Below are positions 41,505 through 49,336 of a stretch of DNA of 64,000 nt, in pieces. Where the stretch lies: contig CAXMOP010000015.1 of the NCBI GenBank assembly GCA_964195155.1, positions 1 to 64,000 of the forward strand, given 5' to 3'. Position 1 is the first letter of the stretch. Each line of letters begins with the position of its first letter. The stretch is from JACZST01 sp964195155 (lineage in GTDB: Bacteria > Actinomycetota > Acidimicrobiia > Spongiisociales > UBA5794). The position numbers were made by a program, and so were the translations under genes. The notes beneath the pieces were generated by a model that did not search any database, was not told the origin of the DNA, and saw only the letters and a program-made list of their open reading frames with translations.

Positions 41505-41999
41505 TCAATGGCGGCGTACTCCTCCGTACTTCATCCTGGTGTCCTCCATCCTCGAAACTATTGCCTCGGCACCGTCGTCGATGGCGGCATCGATGATCTC
41601 GCCGAGGAACACGTCGTGGGTACCGACGTCGATCGCGTCGTGCAATCGGCACTCGAACCAGGCGATGGCGTCCTCGAAGATCGGCACACCGGTCGTTCCA
41701 TCCCGCACCGCGTAGCCGTTCAGCGCCGCGCCGTCGTACTCGGCGGGCTTCGAGAATCTCCGGAAGATCGAGGTGTCGGCGCGATCACACAGGTTGACGC
41801 TGAACGAACCACCTTCTCGGATCAACCGGTTGGTGACCGCCGTTGAATCCACCGAGATGGCCACCAGCACCGGCTCCATGGACACCTGGGTGACCCACGA
41901 GGTGGTCATGCCGTTCCGTTCGTCCCCGGCTCGTGAGCCCACGAGGCACAGCACATTCGGAATCGCCCACATCACCTTGTTCACCGTGGCCGCATCCAT
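41505..41999 (-). CDS. Flavin reductase-like FMN-binding protein
   Basis: The 164-residue protein has the flavin reductase fold, with CLVGSRAGDERNGMTTSWVTQVSMEP (FMN contact strand), FSVNLCDRAD, and WFECRLHDAIDVGTHDVFLGEI, the standard C-terminal strand pair. The ATG at 41999 is 7 nt after TACGCT on the minus strand. It could reduce flavin for an oxygenase or act on a nitroaromatic or quinone; nothing nearby decides. It is a distant relative of the protein at 13791. Confidence 0.88.
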   Translation of the reverse strand: MDAATVNKVMWAIPNVLCLVGSRAGDERNGMTTSWVTQVSMEPVLVAISVDSTAVTNRLIREGGSFSVNLCDRADTSIFRRFSKPAEYDGAALNGYAVRDGTTGVPIFEDAIAWFECRLHDAIDVGTHDVFLGEIIDAAIDDGAEAIVSRMEDTRMKYGGVRRH

Positions 42000-42134
42000 G
42001 CCCGCGAGCGTACCGCGACCGCGCCCTCGTGCCGGCCGCAAGATCCGCAGGCTGTGCCGACCGGCTCGCAGATCTCTCGGGGCGCTTTGAGAGCACTCCG
42101 CGTCGCCACCATGCCGGCGGCCGATACCTGCCAG

Positions 42135-42140
42135 TAGGAT
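42135..42140 (+). promoter_or_regulatory. -10 element for the usp-dehalogenase operon
   Basis: TAGGAT ends 6 nt before ATG 42147; no Shine-Dalgarno sequence is visible. Confidence 0.55.
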
Positions 42141-42146
42141 GCCCTG

Positions 42147-42617
42147 ATGCACGTGCTGATCGCGACGACCGGCGTGCTCAGCCCTGAGCCGGTGGTCGAC
42201 TTCACGAGGCAGCTTCTGGGCCAGCATGGCCGGGTCACGGTCATCACGGTCATTGAGGTGCCCCGGGACTTCCTCGACGACCTCGAGGAAGGGCGGGCAT
42301 CGGATGACGACGCGGTCAACTCCTATATCGAGGAGCGCGGCCGCCGCCTCGTGGAATCAGTGACGCAGAGGCTGGAGGGAGCCCAGATCCCTTATGAGGT
42401 GGTGATGCTCGAAGGGACCGATCCGGCGGCGACGATCTCGGCTGCCGCGGGAGACCTCGACGCCGACATCGTCGTGGTGGGGGCCACCCGCCCGATCTTC
42501 AATCAGGACGCCTGGGAGAGCGTGTCGGCCAGAGTCATGCTGGAGAGCGGCAAGCCCGTCCTGGTGATCCCCGGCCTACCCGACAAGCCGGACGAAGCCC
42601 GGGCGGCCATCACATGA
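42147..42617 (+). CDS. Universal stress protein (UspA family)
   Basis: The 156-residue protein has the UspA Rossmann-like fold: MHVLIATTGVLSPEP at the N-terminus, EVVMLEGTDPAATISAAA, DADIVVVGATRP and a C-terminal SGKPVLVIPG strand. The classical ATP-binding G-x2-G-x9-G(S/T) is not clearly present, so it may belong to the group that does not bind ATP. It overlaps the dehalogenase gene by 4 bp. Confidence 0.87.
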   Translation: MHVLIATTGVLSPEPVVDFTRQLLGQHGRVTVITVIEVPRDFLDDLEEGRASDDDAVNSYIEERGRRLVESVTQRLEGAQIPYEVVMLEGTDPAATISAAAGDLDADIVVVGATRPIFNQDAWESVSARVMLESGKPVLVIPGLPDKPDEARAAIT

Positions 42618-43504
42618 CCTGGGATGCGCTGCGCACACCCGAAGAGCGATTCACCGCCCTCGACGGGTACCCGTACGCGCCGCACTACACCGAAATCGAA
42701 GGACTTCGCATCCACTTCCTTGATGAGGGGGAAGGCCCTCCCGTCGTGCTCTTCCACGGCGAACCAACGTGGAGCTATCTGTACCGCAAACTGATCGGGC
42801 CGATCGTCGAGGCCGGGTATCGGGTCATCGCCCCGGACTATCCGGGCTTTGGCAAGTCGGACAAGCCGACCGATCCCGACTTCTACAGCTACGACCGGCA
42901 CGTCGACTTCATGGACCGGCTCATCGAGGTACTCGATCTCACCCAGGCCACTGCGGTGGTTCACGATTGGGGTGGTCCGATCGGCCTGCGCCTGGCGACG
43001 GAGCACCCCGATCGTTTCGCTCGCATCGTGATCCTCAATACCGCACTGTTCTCGGGACGGGCCCCCGTGAGCGAAGGGTTCATGGCGTGGCGATCGTTTG
43101 TCGAAAGGACACCCGACCTGCCGGTTGGCTTCATCATGTCTCGCACCGCGGTCACGGACTGGCCCGAGTCGGTCTTTGCCGGCTACGAAGCGCCGTTCCC
43201 CGACCAGGAGTACAAGATCGGAGCCCATCAATTCCCGCTGATCGTACCCCTCGACTCGGAAACCAAGGGTGCCGCCGAGATGGCTGCGGTCAAAGACGCG
43301 CTCGCCCTATGGGACCGCCCGGCGGCGGTGATCTTCTCCACCGAGGACCCGGTGTTCCCCCCGCGGGTCGGCGAGCGCTTCGCCGACCGGATCCCCGGGG
43401 CCGAAGACGTCGTGCTCGTCGACGGCGCCGGTCATTTTCTACAAGAGGACCAGGGCGAGGCGGTGGCCGGCCACATCGTCGACTTCCTGCAGCGGAATCC
43501 TTAG
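42614..43504 (+). CDS. Haloalkane dehalogenase (HLD-I type)
   Basis: Haloalkane dehalogenases hydrolyse carbon-halogen bonds to alcohol and halide. The 296-residue alpha/beta-hydrolase has HGEPTWSYLYR at 48-58, nucleophile Asp118 with halide-stabilising Trp119 in VHDWGG, Asp245 (TEDPVF) as the likely acid, and His274 (GAGHFLQED) as base. The acid after strand 7 fits subfamily I. The cap domain (about 145-215) holds Trp159 and Trp183 as candidates for the second halide ligand. It is cotranscribed with the universal stress protein. The TAG stop begins MITE-like copy 5. Confidence 0.9.
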   Translation: MTWDALRTPEERFTALDGYPYAPHYTEIEGLRIHFLDEGEGPPVVLFHGEPTWSYLYRKLIGPIVEAGYRVIAPDYPGFGKSDKPTDPDFYSYDRHVDFMDRLIEVLDLTQATAVVHDWGGPIGLRLATEHPDRFARIVILNTALFSGRAPVSEGFMAWRSFVERTPDLPVGFIMSRTAVTDWPESVFAGYEAPFPDQEYKIGAHQFPLIVPLDSETKGAAEMAAVKDALALWDRPAAVIFSTEDPVFPPRVGERFADRIPGAEDVVLVDGAGHFLQEDQGEAVAGHIVDFLQRNP

Positions 43505-43614
43505 GAGGGTGCTGAACAATGACGAGTGCTGAGTGCCGTCGCTCGATTCAGGCGAGCGGTGATTCAGTTTCTCCCGACAGCGACGGCCCGGGAGGATCGC
43601 TCAACATCCTCCTA
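43502..43614 (+). mobile_element. MITE-like element, copy 5
   Basis: This 113-bp element has inverted ends TAGGAGGGTGCTGAACAATG and ATCGCTCAACATCCTCCTA. Its first TAG is the stop of the dehalogenase gene, and its last CTA is, on the minus strand, the TAG stop of the lipoprotein gene. It therefore ends both convergent genes. Confidence 0.85.
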
Positions 43615-44043
43615 GGACCCGGGAACATCGAGGACGAGGATCTTTCCACAGAATCCTTCGACCGAATCGCTTGCCGCAATCTCGACGACTTCCTCTCCCC
43701 CAGGAATTCTCACACCCGAGAGCGTTCTCGTGAACGGCTGTTCGGTGACGTGGGGGTGGGCGAGCTCCCGGCTGTCCAGCACCAAGCCGCCTGGAGTCCT
43801 GACGATCCATCGATCGGCGTACTTCTCCCATCCGGTGTCCGCCGAGGAGACCGTGGCGGTCACCCGGTAGGAGGAAGAACCGGTGCTGACGACTTCTGCG
43901 GAAATGACATTGGCGCAGCCGTCGGTCGTCCTCGGAGGCTCGGACGACGATGAACAAGAGGCCGCTATACCGATCAACACCAGCGCGGCGAGCGAACTGC
44001 GTGCCGGCCGAGAAACACTCTCGTCGAGATCAGGTCTCAACAC
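43612..44043 (-). CDS. Small secreted lipoprotein, uncharacterised family
   Basis: The 143-residue protein has a short Arg-containing N-terminus, a hydrophobic stretch ALVLIGIAASC whose cysteine is a candidate lipid anchor, and then one domain with DTGWEKYADRWIV and HPHVTEQPFTRTLSGVRIP. I recall this pattern from a widespread uncharacterised family, but no function. The start at GTG 44043 overlaps the RDD gene by 14 bp and gives a proper signal peptide; a longer upstream frame would not. The gene ends in a MITE-like element. Confidence 0.75.
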   Translation of the reverse strand: MLRPDLDESVSRPARSSLAALVLIGIAASCSSSSEPPRTTDGCANVISAEVVSTGSSSYRVTATVSSADTGWEKYADRWIVRTPGGLVLDSRELAHPHVTEQPFTRTLSGVRIPGGEEVVEIAASDSVEGFCGKILVLDVPGS

Positions 44044-44530
44044 GATGGGAATAGACCTCGCCACGGGGCCGACGCTGGAAGTCGTAGACGACCCAGGTGC
44101 CGGCCAGCTCGTCGTGCCAGGCTCTGCGCTCCTCATCGAAGAGAACCCAGATGTATCCCAGGAAGAAGACGATCGCCGACAGGCCGTAGCCGACGAAGCG
44201 AATCAGCGACCGCGCGATCGTCGGCGGGTTGCCGTCGGCGCGCACGACCCGGAGTCCAAGGAACCATTTGCCGATCGTCGCCCCAGTCAACGCCCATGAT
44301 CCGATGTAATACACGCTGATGATGAACGGCACCGCGATGAGAAAGCTGCCGCCCAGGTCGAAATCTCTCGGCAGGAAGGTCTCGAACAGGACCTCGACCT
44401 GCTTCACGACCCAACTCAGTGCCGCGATGAGAATGACGAGCAGGACGGCGTCGATCGAGAACGCGACGAACCGTGAGATGAACCCAGCGACGCGGCCTTC
44501 TAACTCGTTGTAGTCGCCGCTACCGCTCAT
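44030..44530 (-). CDS. RDD-family membrane protein
   Basis: The 166-residue protein has the RDD domain: FISRFVAFSIDAVLLVI (helix 1 with the RxxAxxID-type signature), a second helix pair at about 65-85, GATIGKWFLGLRVVRADG, and a third helix near 118-132 followed by FDEERRAWHDELAGTWVV. RDD proteins are small three-helix membrane proteins, some proposed as Na+/H+ transport-related. It starts inside the stop of the 44527 gene (ATGA). Confidence 0.9.
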   Translation of the reverse strand: MSGSGDYNELEGRVAGFISRFVAFSIDAVLLVILIAALSWVVKQVEVLFETFLPRDFDLGGSFLIAVPFIISVYYIGSWALTGATIGKWFLGLRVVRADGNPPTIARSLIRFVGYGLSAIVFFLGYIWVLFDEERRAWHDELAGTWVVYDFQRRPRGEVYSHRVET

Positions 44531-45270
44531 TCGTCTACCTCTGCGGGCCTCGGCGGCAGGCCCCGAGGCGATCGGCGCAGAATCCGACGAATGGCTGAAT
44601 CGGTGAGGTTGTCCGCCGCCGCCCCCGTTTCACGAACCTCCTGGATCGCGGAATCGGTGATACCGAACGCCTGGTCCCGGATCATCTCTTCCAACGCGTC
44701 GCTCTCCGCGACGTTGTCGAGTACTCCATCGATCGTGGTGTCGACGAGGCCCTCGACGAGTACCTTGCCGTGGCTGACCTCGGCACGCCCGATCTGAGTG
44801 AGCCGATCGCTCTCGGCGTCGACGAGCCCGAGAACGGCGTCGACCGGCTTCGATATCAGCCAGCCGATGGGACTCCCGGCGGTCAAACGCCAGCCGTAAT
44901 CGACCACGCCACGCACAACGCCGGTGTTCACGCCAACCGAGGTGGCCATTCGCTCGAATCGATCAGGAAGATCCGCGGCGAACCCAAAGACGACCTCGCC
45001 GGGAACGTGTTGCTGGGGAACGCGCTCCACGACCGACGGAGAATCCTCGGGATCGCCGACCGGCGCCGCATTGGCAGCCTCCTGGGCGCGATCAGCGATG
45101 ACGCCGACCACACCCGCCGCCAGGCGAACCACCGATGAGTACGCGGAGCCCCAACCTGCAACGAGATCGGCTGCCCCACCCTCCACCGGCGTCAGTCTGG
45201 CGATTTCGGGTGCCGCTTCGGTGGCGGTCTCAGCGTTGTCGTCGGCAGCCCGGAGGGCCTTGTCTGCCAT
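44527..45270 (-). CDS. Uncharacterised helical protein upstream of RDD gene
   Basis: The 247-residue protein has no family I recognise. It contains a weakly hydrophobic stretch at about 50-70 (SVVRLAAGVVGVIAD), a middle part with WRLTAGSPIGWLISKPVDAVLGLVD, and a C-terminal helical region rich in Asp/Glu ending RSPRGLPPRPAEVDE. The distal half resembles a peripheral membrane or coiled protein. ATG 45270 is preceded by TATCGT exactly 6 nt upstream on the minus strand. It overlaps the RDD gene by 4 bp, implying a linked function. Confidence 0.72.
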   Translation of the reverse strand: MADKALRAADDNAETATEAAPEIARLTPVEGGAADLVAGWGSAYSSVVRLAAGVVGVIADRAQEAANAAPVGDPEDSPSVVERVPQQHVPGEVVFGFAADLPDRFERMATSVGVNTGVVRGVVDYGWRLTAGSPIGWLISKPVDAVLGLVDAESDRLTQIGRAEVSHGKVLVEGLVDTTIDGVLDNVAESDALEEMIRDQAFGITDSAIQEVRETGAAADNLTDSAIRRILRRSPRGLPPRPAEVDE

Positions 45271-45276
45271 GGACAA

Positions 45277-45282
45277 ACGATA
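45277..45282 (-). promoter_or_regulatory. -10 element for the 44527-45270 gene
   Basis: ACGATA on plus is TATCGT on the minus strand, ending 6 nt before ATG 45270. It starts the hypothetical-RDD-lipoprotein unit. Confidence 0.5.
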
Positions 45283-45298
45283 GCCGTCGCCTGCGCCG

Positions 45299-45877
45299 TC
45301 ACCCCCCGCGACAATGCAGGTCGGCCGCCTCGCCGCTGTCTGCAAGGGCGCTCTCCAAAGCGGCACACGCGGCGTCAACCCGGTGCCGGGTGTCGTTGAA
45401 GGTGGACCCACCGATCGTCTCGTCGATTTCCTGGAACGAGGAGGCATCGGCAAGAGACCCGACCATGGCGCCGATGCCGGCAATCGAGAGCTCGAGGGCC
45501 GTCACGAACTCCTCGTGTGCGCGCCGTAACGGGTCGGGGGGGTCGAGCGCCGCGACGTCATCGGCGTACCGCTTCACCGCATCGGCGACGGAGGCAAACA
45601 TCGCGGCGCTCCGTCGTGCCGTCTCGGCGAGCACGGCCGCCTCGAGCTGATCGGCTGCGATGGTTCTGACCAGATCGTCGACGCTGCGCTCGAGATCGTA
45701 GAGATGAGAGACCCGGACGTTCTCTGCCTCAGAGACATAGGCAGCGGAACGCTCCGTCAATAGGTCGCGGTATTGGGTTGGAGTCAGGGTCGCCTGACCA
45801 CAGCCGGAAAGAACCAGCAGGACCGCGATCGCGACCGCCTGGCGCATGGCCGAATGGCTCCGCTTCGACCAGAACAT
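45299..45877 (-). CDS. Lipoprotein with helical domain, unknown function
   Basis: The 192-residue protein has a signal peptide ending in the lipobox LVLSGC, then an all-helical domain with long amphipathic stretches (LLTERSAAYVSEAENVRV, DDLVRTIAADQLEAAVLAE) and two more cysteines near the C-terminus (DAACAALE, DLHCRGG) that may pair. No homologue is recognised. The ATG at 45877 is 2 bp after the stop of the preceding lipoprotein gene. MRQAV at 45847 would also leave a usable signal peptide. Confidence 0.75.
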   Translation of the reverse strand: MFWSKRSHSAMRQAVAIAVLLVLSGCGQATLTPTQYRDLLTERSAAYVSEAENVRVSHLYDLERSVDDLVRTIAADQLEAAVLAETARRSAAMFASVADAVKRYADDVAALDPPDPLRRAHEEFVTALELSIAGIGAMVGSLADASSFQEIDETIGGSTFNDTRHRVDAACAALESALADSGEAADLHCRGG

Positions 45878-45879
45878 GG

Positions 45880-46584
45880 TTAGGACTCGAGCAGGGTCGA
45901 CAACGGCACGAACGAGTCGATGATCGCCTGACACACCGCATCAGGAATCGACGCCCTGCAGAACATCTCGTAGCGGAGACCACCTTCGGTCCATCCGAGG
46001 TTGACCCCGTCGGGCACGAGGATGGGAACGATGTCGCTGCGGCCCGCCCCGGCGTCTCCTGGAGCAGCGCCCACCCGAAGGACACCAAGCTGACCCTCGG
46101 TGACCGTGTATGGCTCGACCGACCACAGCCCGAACGCGACCGACGTATTGCCGTCAAGCTCGCTGGTGGCGCGGTCGAACACCAATTGACTGGTGATCCA
46201 TTGGACGTCTTCGGGCACCAGTCCGGGAAAGCGAACGGTCGGCAGCGCGCCGGCGATCTCGTGGCGGCTTGCCTGGACGAACCGGCTTCCGATCTGACGC
46301 GCCCATACCGCCTGCACGATCCGGGTCGGTCCGATAATCGCGGCGTCGCCGAGATCGTCGTTGGACCACAGGAGGTCGCTGGTTCCCACCAGCCCCTCAT
46401 TCGCTACCTCGAACACCACCCTGGCCTCTGTGGTAGTCGTGGCAGGCACGCCCTCCTGCACCCACTCGCTCGACCGATCGCCAAGACCGTCGAGCGGTCC
46501 ACTCTCCCCGCAAGCTGCGACAACGAGCAAGAGCACGGCGATGCCGCCCACCCTGCTCACAACGGTCATTGCGTTCCCGGTCAC
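45880..46584 (-). CDS. Lipoprotein, unknown function
   Basis: The 234-residue protein has a signal peptide with lipobox LVVAACG, a short Thr-rich spacer (GVPATTTTEAR), and one globular domain with RFPGLVPEDVQWITSQLVF in the middle and a Cys pair near the C-terminus (MFCRASIPDAVCQ). No family is recognised. It is followed after 2 bp by another lipoprotein gene; the two probably work together at the cell surface. Confidence 0.75.
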   Translation of the reverse strand: MTGNAMTVVSRVGGIAVLLLVVAACGESGPLDGLGDRSSEWVQEGVPATTTTEARVVFEVANEGLVGTSDLLWSNDDLGDAAIIGPTRIVQAVWARQIGSRFVQASRHEIAGALPTVRFPGLVPEDVQWITSQLVFDRATSELDGNTSVAFGLWSVEPYTVTEGQLGVLRVGAAPGDAGAGRSDIVPILVPDGVNLGWTEGGLRYEMFCRASIPDAVCQAIIDSFVPLSTLLES

Positions 46585-46662
46585 GGTGGGAGTTTGCCAC
46601 TGAGCGGCCGATACTGAAGGACTCGCAAGACGCTACGTCGCAGGTGAACACAGAAACTCCTG

Positions 46663-46701
46663 CTCGCGACTCGCGACTCGCGACTCGCGACTCGGTAGTC
46701 T
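46663..46701 (+). promoter_or_regulatory. Heptamer tract leading into the -10 of the lipoate-ligase gene
   Basis: Between 46663 and 46695 the sequence is nearly five copies of CTCGCGA (GCGACTC phase). TAGTCT at 46696-46701 follows immediately and ends 6 nt before ATG 46708. The repeat thus occupies the -35 and spacer positions of this promoter. Confidence 0.65.
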
Positions 46702-46707
46702 GTCGGC

Positions 46708-47460
46708 ATGCCCGAGCGGACCATACGCGTTGTCCGCGATGGGTTCCCGCATCAGATGGCGCTCGACACCGCGGTATCTCGCGTACTGCTGTCGGAGGCC
46801 TCACTTCCTGGAGCAGGCGAAACGCTTCGCCTCTCCATTCCGGGCCGGGCGGTGGCATTCGGAAAGCACGACACGTTGTCGCCCGGATTCGCCAAGGCCG
46901 TGGTGGCGGCACGAAATGCCGGATTCGAACCGTTCCTGCGCCTCGCAGGCGGTCGCGCCGCCGCCTTCCACGAGGGGACGGTGGCGATCGCGTGGACGAT
47001 CCCAGCTGAGCGCCCGATCGATGGGATCCGCGAGCGTTTCGCCGCCGCCTCCGACCTGGTCGTAGATACGCTCGCCGCGCTTGGAGTCGCCGCCGCTGTC
47101 GGAGCGGTCCCTGGTGAGTATTGCCCGGGCGAGTACAGCGTCCATACCGGACCGGCCAAGGTGGCGGGAGTCGGCCAGCGCCTCACCAAGTCGGCGGCGA
47201 TGATCGGCGGCGTCGTCGTCGTCGAGGGTGGGGATCTGGTCCGCGACGCCCTGGTGCCGGTGTACGACGCGCTCGGGCTCGAGTGGATCCCCAGCACAGC
47301 GGGAGCGTTGTCCGATACCGTCCCCGGCATCCAGCCCCACGAGGTAGTGCAAGCGATGATCGATCAGCTTGGTAATCGGGGGGCGGTTGAGACGGCTTCC
47401 TTGTCCGGCGAGGTCATCAAGACCGCCCAGGTGATGAGGACCGAGTTCGACGCGCGATAG
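46708..47460 (+). CDS. Lipoyl/octanoyl transferase-family protein (LplA/BPL fold)
   Basis: The 250-residue protein has the biotin/lipoate ligase fold. It shows VAFGKHDTLSPGF, LRLAGGRAAAFHEGTVAIAW (the RRxSGGGxVxHxxG-like motif with the glycines kept), and PAKVAGVGQRLTKSAAMIGG containing the conserved lysine. It lacks a C-terminal LplA domain. It could be a lipoate ligase, an octanoyltransferase of the LipM/LipL group, or an inactive relative; the sequence does not separate these. Start ATG 46708 has a -10 six bases upstream. Confidence 0.85.
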   Translation: MPERTIRVVRDGFPHQMALDTAVSRVLLSEASLPGAGETLRLSIPGRAVAFGKHDTLSPGFAKAVVAARNAGFEPFLRLAGGRAAAFHEGTVAIAWTIPAERPIDGIRERFAAASDLVVDTLAALGVAAAVGAVPGEYCPGEYSVHTGPAKVAGVGQRLTKSAAMIGGVVVVEGGDLVRDALVPVYDALGLEWIPSTAGALSDTVPGIQPHEVVQAMIDQLGNRGAVETASLSGEVIKTAQVMRTEFDAR

Positions 47461-47498
47461 CGCTTGCCCATCGCTGCTCAACCGCCGAGACTCCCGGC

Positions 47499-47930
47499 AT
47501 GCGGATCAGCGTCATCAACGGACCAAACCTCAACCTGCTCGGCACCCGCCAGCCGGAGATCTACGGCGATTGGAGTCTCGACCGGCTCGACAAGGCCTGC
47601 CGGGATTGGGCGGCCGAGGTCGGCGCCACCGTCGACACCTACCAGTCCAATCACGAGGGCGACCTGATCGACCGGCTCCACGAGGCTCGGCGGAGCGCCG
47701 AAGGCGTCGTCATCAATCCCGGGGCACTCACCCACTACTCGTACGCCATTCGCGACGCCATCGTTGCGATCGAGCTTCCCACCGTGGAAGTCCACCTTTC
47801 CAACATCAAGGAACGAGAAGCGTGGCGCCGTGACTCGGTCGTCGAAGCAGTGTGCGTGGCGACCTTCGCCGGTCGCGGGGTCGACGGATACCGGGACGCC
47901 ATCTTGCACCTCGCCGCCGCCGCCGAATAG
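47499..47930 (+). CDS. aroQ: Type II 3-dehydroquinate dehydratase
   Basis: AroQ dehydrates 3-dehydroquinate to 3-dehydroshikimate in the shikimate pathway. The 143-residue length is typical. NGPNLNLLGTRQPEIYG holds Asn and the catalytic Tyr22. QSNHEGDLID, INPGALTHYSYAIRDAI and VEVHLSNIKERE (catalytic His, Ser/Asn) are all present. In the last motif the usual NIHARE is NIKERE. The gene stands alone, with the lipoate-ligase gene 38 bp upstream. Its TAG stop opens MITE-like copy 6. Confidence 0.96.
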   Translation: MRISVINGPNLNLLGTRQPEIYGDWSLDRLDKACRDWAAEVGATVDTYQSNHEGDLIDRLHEARRSAEGVVINPGALTHYSYAIRDAIVAIELPTVEVHLSNIKEREAWRRDSVVEAVCVATFAGRGVDGYRDAILHLAAAAE

Positions 47931-48041
47931 AACGGTGTTGAACAATGACGCTGCCCTGAGCCGCCGCTCGCTTGAGTGTTGCGGTGACTCGGTTTCTCCA
48001 GTCAGCGCCGGCACGCTGGAGGATTGCTCAACACCCTTCTA
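47928..48041 (+). mobile_element. MITE-like element, copy 6
   Basis: This 114-bp element starts TAGAACGGTGTTGAACAATG and ends ATTGCTCAACACCCTTCTA. Its interior is nearly identical to that of copy 1 (GTGTTGCGGTGACTCGGTTT, then CTCCAGTCAGCG). Its first TAG is the aroQ stop codon. It lies between convergent aroQ and an aminotransferase gene. Confidence 0.85.
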
Positions 48042-48047
48042 GTGGAC

Positions 48048-49256
48048 TCAGCCAACGAGCTCTTGCAGTCGGGAGAGTCCCTCCACGAGCTCGTCGTCTG
48101 CGAGGGCGAATGAGAACCGGGCGTATCCCGGGGCGCCGAACGCCTCGCCGGGTACCACGGCGATCTTGATTTCGTCCAGCAGCAAGCCAGCAAGGTCCAT
48201 CGTCGTTGCAGCCGAGCGGCCGGCAACGTCGACACCGAGAAGGCCGGAGAGGTTTGGAAAGGTGTAGAAGGCACCGTCCGGCATCTCACATTTGATGCCC
48301 GGTACGGCGTTCAGCATTTCGACCATAGTTTGGCGACGCCGGTCAAACGCCTCACGCATGGCGTTCGGGGCATCATCGGGCCCGGTCAACGCCGCAAGCG
48401 CGGCGGCCTGGGCCACGTTGGACACGTTCGAGGACAGATGGCTCTGAACCCGCGTCGCTGCTTCGGCGACCGACGTTGGCCCAATCAGCCACCCGACGCG
48501 CCATCCCGTCATCGCATAGGTCTTGGACACACCGCTGATGACCACCGAGCGCGCCCCGAGCTCGGGGACGACCGCAGGCAACGAGTGAAAGGTGGCGTCG
48601 CCGTAGATGAGCCGGTAATAGATCTCATCGGTCACCACCCAGATGCCCGCATCTGCGGCCCATCGGCCGATCGCTTCCATCCGATCTCTCGGATAAACCG
48701 CTCCGGTGGGGTTGGAAGGCGATACGAACAGCAACGCACGGGTCCGCTCGTTCGTCGCCGCCTCCAACTGATCGACGGTCACCTCGAAGCCCGACTCGTC
48801 GCTCGTGTCCACATACACCGGGACCCCGCTCGCCAACTCGATCGAGGCTGGGTACGTCACCCAGTACGGGGCGGGGATCAGGACCTCGTCACCGGGGTCG
48901 AGCAACAGTTGGAAGGCCGTGAACACGGCCTGTTTCGCCCCGTTGGTCACGACCACCTGGGAGGCGTCGACATCCAGGCCGTAGTCGCGATGGGAAGCCG
49001 CGATCGCTTCCCTGAGATCGGGAAACCCCGGCGTTGCCGAGTAGTGATGCATCGCCGGATCCCTCGCGGCGGCAATGGCCGCATCGACGATATAGCCGGG
49101 GGTGGAAAAATCGGGCTCGCCCGCCCCGAAGCTGATGACCGGCTCCCCGGCGGCGCGAAGCCTTTTTGCCTCGGCGGCGATTGCCAGGGTCGCGGACGGT
49201 TCGATGCCGGCGGCGCGCTGCGAGATCGGAGGATGCCCCGGCGGCATCGAAGTCAT
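48048..49256 (-). CDS. Aminotransferase class I/II (aspartate aminotransferase-like, type Ib)
   Basis: The 402-residue PLP enzyme has FGAGEPDFSTP at the N-terminus, NGAKQAVFTAF, SPSNPTGAVY (substrate Asn), the PLP-anchoring region VVTDEIYYRL, and the Schiff-base lysine in VISGVSKTYAMTGWRVGW. ARFSFALAD near the end carries the carboxylate-binding Arg. It resembles type Ib aspartate/prephenate aminotransferases; specificity is not certain. It is divergent from serC, both transferring amino groups from glutamate. Confidence 0.93.
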   Translation of the reverse strand: MTSMPPGHPPISQRAAGIEPSATLAIAAEAKRLRAAGEPVISFGAGEPDFSTPGYIVDAAIAAARDPAMHHYSATPGFPDLREAIAASHRDYGLDVDASQVVVTNGAKQAVFTAFQLLLDPGDEVLIPAPYWVTYPASIELASGVPVYVDTSDESGFEVTVDQLEAATNERTRALLFVSPSNPTGAVYPRDRMEAIGRWAADAGIWVVTDEIYYRLIYGDATFHSLPAVVPELGARSVVISGVSKTYAMTGWRVGWLIGPTSVAEAATRVQSHLSSNVSNVAQAAALAALTGPDDAPNAMREAFDRRRQTMVEMLNAVPGIKCEMPDGAFYTFPNLSGLLGVDVAGRSAATTMDLAGLLLDEIKIAVVPGEAFGAPGYARFSFALADDELVEGLSRLQELVG

Positions 49257-49336
49257 GGGCGGGCAGCGCTTCGGCGCGATCCTGGCTGTCGTGGTATCAC
49301 TATTCTCCCACTCTCCCGGCCCAGCACGATAGGCAC

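Noticed and set aside
22174..48041. The repeated 113-bp elements considered as small RNA genes or plain terminators
   Set aside because: They can fold, but shared TA-ended inverted termini, both orientations, partial copies and a nested solo end fit a mobile element better; no T-run is conserved.
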